Positions 1-5,221 of a stretch of DNA of 10,078 nt are shown piece after piece. The notes below the pieces were generated by a model. The model had not been told where the DNA came from, ran no database searches, and saw only the letters and a program-made list of their open reading frames with translations. The stretch's first letter is position 1; each line of letters begins with the position of its first letter. The DNA is taken from the NCBI GenBank assembly GCA_021158055.1, contig JAGGVJ010000024.1, forward strand, positions 1 through 10,078, written 5' to 3'. The translations under genes were made by a program, and so were the position numbers. Source of the stretch: Candidatus Iainarchaeum sp. (GTDB lineage: Archaea; Iainarchaeota; Iainarchaeia; JAGGVJ01).

Positions 1-108
1 CCGTAAGTAATACATCTGAAACCGTAAGTAATACATCTGAAACCGTAAGTAATACATCTGAAACCGTAAGTAATACATCTGAAACCGTAAGTAATACATC
101 TGAAACCG
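1..108. repeat. 21-bp tandem repeat array, five perfect copies, truncated by window edge
   Basis: Five identical 21-bp units lie at 1-21, 22-42, 43-63, 64-84 and 85-105, followed by the first three bases of a sixth (106-108) before the sequence changes. There are no spacers, so this is a tandem array and not CRISPR. On the plus strand only the frame starting at base 3 is open; it reads VSNTSET five times and continues to a TGA at 192-194, so the array might be the tail of an upstream gene. All three minus-strand frames of the unit are also open. The two frames shared with the downstream methyltransferase and its neighbour contain TAA. The array starts exactly at the window edge, so the true copy number is unknown; a contig broken in a repeat would look like this. 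Confidence 0.95.
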
Positions 109-194
109 CGGATATTATATTATACTACACCGCAACACGTTCAAAGGGTGAAAGACGTTCAAAAGGTGAAAGAAATACAGGGAAAACTTCTTGA
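3..194 (+). other. Possible 3' end of an upstream reading frame (repeat-encoded tail)
   Basis: This frame is open from the window edge to a TGA at 192-194, 64 codons including the stop. It would encode five copies of VSNTSET, then a short stretch, then two copies of RSKGER from the 18-bp duplication. Every repeat period here is a multiple of three, which keeps the frame. It would overlap the methyltransferase start by up to 47 bp, much as the NcsA and ThiI genes overlap at the other end of the window. No start is visible and the composition is low complexity, so this may equally be non-coding. Confidence 0.2.
137..172 (+). repeat. 18-bp tandem duplication carrying two Shine-Dalgarno motifs
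   Basis: The segment 137-154 is repeated at 155-172 with one mismatch (A versus G in the run before GGTG). Each copy carries GGTGA (147-151 and 165-169), which is the archaeal Shine-Dalgarno core and the same motif that precedes the DRG gene at 805-809. The duplication therefore doubled the ribosome binding site of the methyltransferase gene. Both GTG codons that could start the gene (148 and 166) lie inside these GGTGA motifs. Confidence 0.85.
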
Positions 195-819
195 GATAGA
201 TTATTCCAAATCAGTTTACAGCCCGGCTGAAGACTCGGTTCTTCTTGCAGAAAGCGTCAGCGAAAGCATTGAAGAAAACCACTCGGTTCTCGAGATCGGG
301 TGCGGAACAGGTTTTGTATGCCTGCAGCTTGCCGGCAAGGCAAGGCATGTCACGGCAGTTGACATCAACCCCAACGCTGTTTTGCTTGCAAAGAAAAACG
401 CGAAAAAAAACAACATCAAAAATATTTCCGTGTTTGAATCAGACCTTTTTTCCAGAATCAGCACAGAAAAGAAGTTCAACATAATTGTTTTCAACCCGCC
501 TTACCTGCCAGACGACCACATCGGCTCAAAGGACATGCTTGACAAAGCCCTTATCGGGGGTCCTACCGGCCGGGAAGTATTGTTTTCGTTTTTTAAGGGT
601 GGTGGTGGTGGGAAGAGAGGAGTTAAAGACCACTTAAAGGAAAACGGGAAAGTTTTTTTTGTAATTTCTTCTTTCACAGGACAAAAAGAAGTTGAGGAAA
701 AACTCACAAGACACGGTTTTTGCTCCAGGGTGATCGCGTCAAAAAAACTTTTTTTTGAAACGCTGTTTGTTTACCTCGCAGGTTTTAAGAAGCAGGCCAA
801 AAACGGTGAGAGAAAATGA
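148..819 (+). CDS. HemK/Mtq2-like class I methyltransferase, probable release factor glutamine N5-methyltransferase
   Basis: The product (223 residues from GTG 148) is a SAM-dependent Rossmann methyltransferase. The archaeal/eukaryotic Mtq2 family methylates the glutamine of the GGQ motif in release factor 1, usually with the partner Trm112. Visible signatures are the PAED motif near residues 26-29, motif I EIGCGTG at 49-55, an acidic VDINPNA motif at 71-77, and the NPPY signature of amide methylases at 116-119. The C-terminal part keeps GREV at 141-144 and FVISSFTG at 171-178. A glycine run (151-155) is inserted in the helix before KVFF and looks like a local GGT expansion. The start is uncertain: GTG 148, GTG 166 or ATA 175 are in frame. 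By comparison with the DRG gene, the GGTGA at 165-169 points best to ATA 175. The gene ends in an ATGA overlap with the DRG gene, so the two are probably cotranscribed. The family is clear; the exact substrate is inferred. Confidence 0.88.
   Translation: MKDVQKVKEIQGKLLEIDYSKSVYSPAEDSVLLAESVSESIEENHSVLEIGCGTGFVCLQLAGKARHVTAVDINPNAVLLAKKNAKKNNIKNISVFESDLFSRISTEKKFNIIVFNPPYLPDDHIGSKDMLDKALIGGPTGREVLFSFFKGGGGGKRGVKDHLKENGKVFFVISSFTGQKEVEEKLTRHGFCSRVIASKKLFFETLFVYLAGFKKQAKNGERK
598..612 (+). repeat. GGT trinucleotide run inside the methyltransferase gene
   Basis: Four GGT codons and one GGG encode five glycines, preceded by a lysine and followed by GKRGV-like residues. The stretch sits between FSFFK and KDHLKENGK, where family members normally run directly through a helix into the next strand. 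It is in frame and the conserved C-terminal motifs continue after it, so the gene is not broken. Confidence 0.75.
805..809 (+). promoter_or_regulatory. Shine-Dalgarno site of the DRG GTPase gene
   Basis: GGTGA lies six bases before the ATG at 816, inside the end of the methyltransferase gene. It matches the archaeal 16S 3' end core and serves as the reference for judging the other starts in this window. Confidence 0.8.
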
Positions 820-1904
820 GCCTTGAGGAAAAAATAACCGAGCTTGAAGACGAAATCAGAAGGACTTCCTACAACAAGGCAACAATGCACCACATCGGAA
901 GACTGAAAGCAAGAATCGCAAGACTAAAAGATAACGCGAGAGCAAAAGCAAGCAAGAAAGGGCCAAAACACGGCTACAGCGTGAAAAAAACCGGGGACGC
1001 CACAGTCGTGATGGTCGGTTTTCCAAGCGTCGGAAAATCCACCCTCTTAAACAAGCTGACCAATGCAAAATCAACTATCGGTGCGTATCACTTCACCACT
1101 TTGACTGTTGTTCCTGGGATGATGATCTACAACCATGCAAAAATACAGCTTCTGGACATCCCCGGACTCATTAAAGGCGCAGCAGTTGGAAAAGGCAGCG
1201 GAAAACAAGTGCTTTCAGTTATCAGGAACTCCGACTTGATACTTATTATAGCTGACCCCAAGGAACCGCAGCAAGTTGAAATACTTAAAAACGAACTTTA
1301 CGAAGGGGGTTTCCGGTTAAACGCGGTGCCGCCTGATGTGATAATCAAAAAGAAAGACAAAGGCGGAGTCAACTTCCTCAGCACTGTCAGTTTGCCTGAG
1401 CTTGACGAAGAAATGGCGCGCGAGGTCTTAAACGAGTACTCAATCCACAACGCTGACGTGCTTGTCAGGGAAAAAATCGGCTTGTCTGAGTTCATTGACG
1501 CCGTGAACGGAAACAGGCATTACGTCCCGATGGTTGTGGTCTTCAACAAAATAGACACGGTTTCTGAAGCAAAACTCAAAAAAGCAGTGGAAACAATAGA
1601 CTGTGATGTGTTGTGCGTTTCGGCGTCTTCTGAAAAAAACCTTGACAAGTTGCGCGAAAGCATTTTCAGACACGTCGGCCTGATAAGGGTTTTCCTGAAA
1701 AAAATCGGCGAAGAGCCGGACCTTTCAGAACCGCTTATCATAAAAAAAGGCACGCGGATTATGGGCGTGTGCAGAACAATTCACAAGCGGTTTGCAGCGG
1801 ACTTTAAATTCGCACGGGTGTGGGGCTCATCAAAATTCGACGGGCAGCGGGTGTCAAAAGGATACGCGGTAAGTGACAAGGACATCGTTGAACTGCATTT
1901 TTAA
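816..1904 (+). CDS. DRG/Rbg-family GTPase with TGS domain
   Basis: This 362-residue protein belongs to the OBG-related DRG (Rbg) GTPases, found in archaea and eukaryotes, which associate with ribosomes and RNA. A charged helical N-terminus (1-45) precedes the G domain: P-loop GFPSVGKS at 68-75, switch I FTTLTVVPG at 93-101, DIPG at 114-117, NKID at 244-247 and the SAS loop at 269-271. The stretch between G3 and G4 (about 150-230) contains the extra region typical of DRG proteins, with the VPPDVIIKKKDKGG segment. The C-terminal TGS domain runs from about 289 to 362 and includes the family pattern VWGSSKFDGQRV. The length matches the family (about 360-370). The ATG overlaps the upstream stop as ATGA and has a GGTGA site six bases upstream, so the start is firm. 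All nucleotide-binding motifs are intact. Its pairing with a release-factor methyltransferase suggests a translation operon. Confidence 0.96.
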   Translation: MSLEEKITELEDEIRRTSYNKATMHHIGRLKARIARLKDNARAKASKKGPKHGYSVKKTGDATVVMVGFPSVGKSTLLNKLTNAKSTIGAYHFTTLTVVPGMMIYNHAKIQLLDIPGLIKGAAVGKGSGKQVLSVIRNSDLILIIADPKEPQQVEILKNELYEGGFRLNAVPPDVIIKKKDKGGVNFLSTVSLPELDEEMAREVLNEYSIHNADVLVREKIGLSEFIDAVNGNRHYVPMVVVFNKIDTVSEAKLKKAVETIDCDVLCVSASSEKNLDKLRESIFRHVGLIRVFLKKIGEEPDLSEPLIIKKGTRIMGVCRTIHKRFAADFKFARVWGSSKFDGQRVSKGYAVSDKDIVELHF

Positions 1905-1939
1905 CTGCTTGAACTTCAGGTTTTTTCCGCGCATTATTT
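1905..1939. terminator. Short convergent intergenic with T-rich stretch
   Basis: The 35 bases between the convergent DRG gene and the minus-strand exported-protein gene contain a run of six T after TTCAGG (1921-1926), consistent with an archaeal T-rich terminator for the plus strand. TTCAGGTTTTT occurs at 1915 and again at 1939, across the stop codon of the minus gene, so this may be another small duplication. There is no convincing hairpin. Confidence 0.4.
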
Positions 1940-2950
1940 TCAGGTTTTTCCTTCCACGTTTTCTTCCATTTCCTGAAACTGCTTTTTTATTTTTTCATCT
2001 TCATTTCTTGCCTTTATCGTAAGAATCACAAGAACTGCAATAAGAATCATGGCAACTGCCAGAAGAAAAAAACTGCTGTCTGACTTGACGCTGACAGTGA
2101 ATTCTCTTGAAACTTCGTGGTTTCCGAGTTCGTCGTCAAAAACTGTTTCGACAATCACAGGAAAACTTCCGCTTACCTGAAGGGCTTTGAAACAAAACTT
2201 TTTTTGCATGGCCGAATCAGTCGAGTTCCCGTTAAGCAAAGGGATGACAATTTCTTCACTGTTGCAGCCTGCTTTGATTAAATCCATGTCAAATGCGCTG
2301 CCAAGCTTTATTGTCGTGCTGATGTTCCTTATGTTTTCGTCTGAAATGTTTTTGAAATCAACAGTTATTGCGTTTGAGTCACCGTGCCTAACAGCGTTTC
2401 TTTCAAGAGAGTAACTGATTTGAAGAGGGCTTTTTACTATGCGCACTTCAGAGCCGATAAACTCAGACCTGTTTGAAATCCTTGCGTTTACAAAGTGAAT
2501 GCCTTCCGGAACATCAGAAGGCGTCTGGAAAACCACCTGAATGGTTTTTGCATCATTCGGCCTGAAGTCATAAACATCAATTGTTTTTTTGTCAGCGAGA
2601 AGTCCTTTGTCGTCAAGTATTTTCACATGCTCGCTTCCGGACACTTCAAGCTGAAAGGATTTTGTTTCAAAAGAAAAGTTCTTCAAAGTTATTATTGCAG
2701 TAAATTTTTCCTGCGGGTAAAAAATTGCCTGCCCGAAGTTTTTCGGAACAACTTCAATTATCCCAAACGGAGGCGTTGAAAAATCGGTTTCGGAAACGTC
2801 TTGCGCTTGTGTTTCACTGGCGTTCTGCCCGATTAAAACCGTGCTGTCTTCCGCTGAAAAAGCAGCTGGCAAAACAAAAAATAAAGAGGTCATGAAAACA
2901 AGTGCAGTAAATGCAATAATCTTATTTTTCCCATGGAAACACGTCTTCAT
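1940..2950 (-). CDS. Exported, C-terminally anchored protein with Ig-like beta domains, function unknown
   Basis: I do not recognise a specific family. From ATG 2950 the product has 336 residues. It begins with a positively charged N-terminus and a hydrophobic core (about 10-31), giving a signal peptide with a likely AFSA cleavage near residue 33. The outer part (about 60-290) looks like two beta-sandwich domains of the kind seen in archaeal surface proteins: strand-like segments about 62-172 and about 175-290, with only two cysteines (229 and 253) beyond the signal region, which could pair. A membrane helix at about 293-312 is followed by a charged, helical cytoplasmic tail rich in E and K. 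The longer frame back to 3028 was not used because it would put 26 residues in front of the signal peptide, and because GGGGAG at 2958-2963 sits seven bases before ATG 2950. The start overlaps the upstream minus-strand gene by 29 bp, so the two form an operon and may work as a pair. Confidence 0.8.
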   Translation of the reverse strand: MKTCFHGKNKIIAFTALVFMTSLFFVLPAAFSAEDSTVLIGQNASETQAQDVSETDFSTPPFGIIEVVPKNFGQAIFYPQEKFTAIITLKNFSFETKSFQLEVSGSEHVKILDDKGLLADKKTIDVYDFRPNDAKTIQVVFQTPSDVPEGIHFVNARISNRSEFIGSEVRIVKSPLQISYSLERNAVRHGDSNAITVDFKNISDENIRNISTTIKLGSAFDMDLIKAGCNSEEIVIPLLNGNSTDSAMQKKFCFKALQVSGSFPVIVETVFDDELGNHEVSREFTVSVKSDSSFFLLAVAMILIAVLVILTIKARNEDEKIKKQFQEMEENVEGKT

Positions 2951-4226
2951 CTGTTTTCTCCCCGTTGCTTTTTGCTTTTTTTTTATCTGGATGAAAATCA
3001 TGCCCGCCCATTCCAAAAGTGGCTGCAATGTCTTCGCGGTACTTATAACCTATGTAGAGCAGGATTAATAACGCTAATCCAAAAATTACTTCCCACTGAA
3101 AATATGACTGCGCCGGATTTTTTCCGTTATTTTTTATCTGGCTGATTAAATCAGACACCGTGATAAATTTTTTATCTGCTGCCTCAAAGTTCTTGTTTTG
3201 AATATCCTGCGTTAACTCCGACCAGGTGTCAAAAAGGTCATTTACTCCTTTTGCATCTTTATAATCTGAACCGCTGTTCACAATGTCCCTTACTTCGTCT
3301 TCAATTTCACTTACCTTCTCAAGTATGCTTTTTTCAAGATTGTCTCTTTCCGCGACTTCGCTTATACGCTGCACTGAAAGTTCAGAATATTGTGAAGCTT
3401 CTGTTTTTGATATCGAAAATATTTTTTCTGACGCTTCCTGATAATTCACCGCCGCACTATTAAATTGTCTTGATTCCATCAGCAAACTGGTTCCAAGCAC
3501 AATGTTTATGAAATCGCTTTTTTGTTCAGGCAACAATTCACTGCTGAAAATAATTTCGTTTGTCTGGGGGATCATTATGTCATAGTCTTCAATTTTCTCA
3601 GCCAACAGCGATATTTCCTCAAAGGCAAAGGAGTATTCTGCGGAAACAGTTTCTTTTAACTCAAAACCCGGGCTGTTCAAAAACTGCGATTCTGTTTCCG
3701 AAGCATCTGAAATGGCTGATTCGACCAAAAGAGCTTGTTCTTTAATGAACTTCAAAGAACTCAAAAGAGCATTGACGCTTGACTTCACACCCGAATCAAC
3801 ATCTTCACAGGAGACAATAAACTTGAGGCCGTATGTTTTTTTTTCAATGTCGTTTGCAAGCGAATGCATGTTTCCGGCATTTGACTGCGTAAAAAACGCA
3901 TTGTTCTGCCTCAAGTTGGCAATTTCAGAAAACACAAACGCTGTTTCAAGAACATCTGCTATTTTTTTTGAATCTTCCAAGACACTGCCGCTTGATGAAT
4001 CCACAAGAATGTATGAAGAAATTCTCCCGGCTTTTTGAATCTTTCCGACCCAATAGCCTTGCTCTTCAAGCCCGATCGGGGTTGAATTTAAAATCGTGGC
4101 ATCTTCACCGCTATAAAGATAGTTCTTCTGAATAAAATCAGCTGCTTCAACCTGATTTACACTGCTTGCGCCCGCGACCTGAAACAAAAGCAGGACCGAT
4201 ATCAAAAATACGTTTATCTTTGCCAC
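2922..4226 (-). CDS. Exported helical protein with C-terminal membrane anchor, function unknown
   Basis: No family is recognised. The product of 434 residues begins with a signal-peptide-like segment (1-20, core FLISVLLLFQVAGA). Residues about 27-85 (AADFIQKN, then GYWVGKIQKAG and YILVDSSSGSVLED) have the size and pattern of a PepSY-like beta domain; this is a resemblance only. Residues about 85-365 are mainly alpha-helical with heptad-like stretches, for example 200-214 and 285-318. A membrane helix lies at about 377-394, followed by a charged cytoplasmic tail that ends in DVFPWEK. The outside part has a single cysteine (140). The start is a GTG at 4226 with only a weak upstream GGTG; an in-frame TGA lies shortly upstream, so no long extension is possible. 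With the next gene it forms a two-gene operon of single-pass, outward-facing proteins with charged inner tails, suggesting a complex at the cell surface. Confidence 0.78.
   Translation of the reverse strand: MAKINVFLISVLLLFQVAGASSVNQVEAADFIQKNYLYSGEDATILNSTPIGLEEQGYWVGKIQKAGRISSYILVDSSSGSVLEDSKKIADVLETAFVFSEIANLRQNNAFFTQSNAGNMHSLANDIEKKTYGLKFIVSCEDVDSGVKSSVNALLSSLKFIKEQALLVESAISDASETESQFLNSPGFELKETVSAEYSFAFEEISLLAEKIEDYDIMIPQTNEIIFSSELLPEQKSDFINIVLGTSLLMESRQFNSAAVNYQEASEKIFSISKTEASQYSELSVQRISEVAERDNLEKSILEKVSEIEDEVRDIVNSGSDYKDAKGVNDLFDTWSELTQDIQNKNFEAADKKFITVSDLISQIKNNGKNPAQSYFQWEVIFGLALLILLYIGYKYREDIAATFGMGGHDFHPDKKKAKSNGEKTDEDVFPWEK
2958..2963 (-). promoter_or_regulatory. Shine-Dalgarno site choosing the start at 2950
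   Basis: On the minus strand GGGGAG is followed by seven bases and then ATG 2950. It lies inside the end of the upstream gene, which fits translational coupling of the two exported-protein genes. Confidence 0.75.
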
Positions 4227-4400
4227 GTCAATACACTCTCACACCGATAACATCAATACATTGTACACCAATACTTTATGTTAGATTTGCATTGATACAT
4301 TGCATAAATACAATAAGAATAAATCCACAAATCTTTATAATTGTTTAGTGAAAAACAACAAACATAAAAAACTATTAAACAAAAACCAAAGGGTGTAGTT
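4227..4400. promoter_or_regulatory. Divergent promoter region between exported-protein operon and TrmJ-like gene
   Basis: This AT-rich stretch separates two divergent transcripts. For the plus strand, TTTATAA at 4334-4340 is a good TATA box, predicting a transcript start near 4360 and a leader of about 40 bases with GGTG at 4392-4395. For the minus strand, CATAAAGT (complement of 4273-4280) predicts a start near 4250. The part nearest the minus gene is filled with imperfect short repeats around ATACATTG (4252-4260, 4295-4303) and CAATAC (4229, 4251, 4269). Confidence 0.5.
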
Positions 4401-5114
4401 ATCTTCAAAGTAATTTTAATCGAACCTGAATACCCGCAAAACCTCGGCCTCACTTGCAGGGCAATGAAAAATTTCAGATTGTCGCAACTTGTCCTGGTTA
4501 ACCCGAAAGCAAAACCAAGTGAAAGCTCTGCTATTTCAAGGTCAATGCACGGGCGCGACGTGCTTGAATCCGCAAAAACAGTTGATTGCATTGAAAAAGC
4601 CCTTGAAAACAGTGACCTGAGCGTAGGGTTCACTGCAAAAAGCTTTTTTGAGGACAAAATTCTCCGGACCCCCGTGAACCTGCGCGAGCTCTCGGCAAAA
4701 CTCAAGGGAAAAACAGGTTCTGTGGCGCTTGTCTTTGGAAGGGAGAGCAGCGGGCTTTCAAACAAAGAGCTTAAGCAATGCGACCTGACATGCGTGATTC
4801 CTTCAAACCCTGATTACGCGACACTGAACATTTCCCACGCGTGCGCAATTGTGTTCTTTGAGCTTTTTTCAGGCGGGTTTGGAAAAAAACTGCCTCTTGC
4901 AGACAAAAACACAAAGCAGACAATATTTGATTCTTTTTCAGACCTGGTATCTTCAACAAAATTTGACTTCAAGCGGCCGCAGGTGATGAGCACTGCATTC
5001 AAACGCGTTTTGAACAAAAGCCTGATGACTCAAAGAGAAGCGAACGTTATCGCATCTGTCTTTTCACGGCTTTGTGAAAAAGAAAAACAAAAAAACAAAA
5101 AAAACTCACAGTAA
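4401..5114 (+). CDS. trmJ: TrmJ-like SPOUT tRNA 2'-O-methyltransferase, apparent AUC start
   Basis: The protein belongs to the SpoU/TrmJ branch of the SPOUT methyltransferases, knotted dimers that methylate the 2'-OH of a tRNA ribose with SAM; archaeal TrmJ modifies C32. Motif 1 (KVILIEPEYPQNLGLTCRAMKNF, residues 3-25) is recognisable only if translation starts before the first ATG at 4464. Motif 2 is LVFGRESSGLSN at 110-121 and motif 3, the knot, is VIPSNPDYATLNISHACAI in the 132-150 region. The C-terminal helical extension (about 177-237) matches the family. In frame, TAA at 4365-4367 closes the upstream side and there is no ATG, GTG or TTG before 4464. The best initiator is ATC 4401, five bases after GGTG, giving 237 residues, the usual length. 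A start at 4464 would remove 21 conserved residues. A sequencing error is the alternative. The gene is monocistronic and convergent with the bPH2 gene. Confidence 0.85.
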   Translation: MFKVILIEPEYPQNLGLTCRAMKNFRLSQLVLVNPKAKPSESSAISRSMHGRDVLESAKTVDCIEKALENSDLSVGFTAKSFFEDKILRTPVNLRELSAKLKGKTGSVALVFGRESSGLSNKELKQCDLTCVIPSNPDYATLNISHACAIVFFELFSGGFGKKLPLADKNTKQTIFDSFSDLVSSTKFDFKRPQVMSTAFKRVLNKSLMTQREANVIASVFSRLCEKEKQKNKKNSQ

Positions 5115-5203
5115 CTTCGCCTGCTTGCCTGCGCTGTTTTCTGCTTCAGTAGCGTTGCTTTTAGCTTCAGTAGCTGAATAGCATTGCTTTCAACTTCAGT
5201 AGT
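5115..5203. other. Convergent intergenic region filled with duplicated gene tail
   Basis: The 89 bases between the convergent TrmJ-like and bPH2 genes are mostly repeat copies (see 5144-5221). A T-stretch near 5137-5140 could end the plus-strand transcript. No hairpin is convincing. Confidence 0.5.
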
Positions 5204-5221
5204 TCAATAGCATTCTTTCAG
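5144..5221. repeat. Imperfect tandem repeat, about 28 bp, at the 3' end of the bPH2 gene
   Basis: Three copies start with CTTCAGTAG at 5144, 5165 and 5194. The first is shortened (about 21 bp, lacking the middle CTGAATAG); the second and third are 29 and 28 bp and differ by a few bases. The third copy contains the stop codon (complement of 5204-5206) and last codons of the bPH2 gene. The other two lie beyond the stop, so the gene tail seems to have been duplicated downstream. Confidence 0.8.

Noticed and set aside
1-108. CRISPR array
   Set aside because: The units follow each other directly without spacers and are only 21 bp long.
2951-3028. 26-residue N-terminal extension of the Ig-like exported protein
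   Set aside because: It would bury the signal peptide and increase the overlap with the upstream gene; GGGGAG before ATG 2950 gives a better start.
4348-4398. 16-codon frame from GTG 4348 ending at TAG 4396-4398, a possible leader peptide or frameshifted TrmJ N-terminus
   Set aside because: The lysine- and asparagine-rich product resembles AT-rich leader DNA, and the TrmJ homology begins only after 4400, so no frameshift is needed to explain it.
4253-4765. 170-codon open frame on the minus strand
   Set aside because: It runs antisense to the TrmJ-like coding region into the promoter area, with no domain features.
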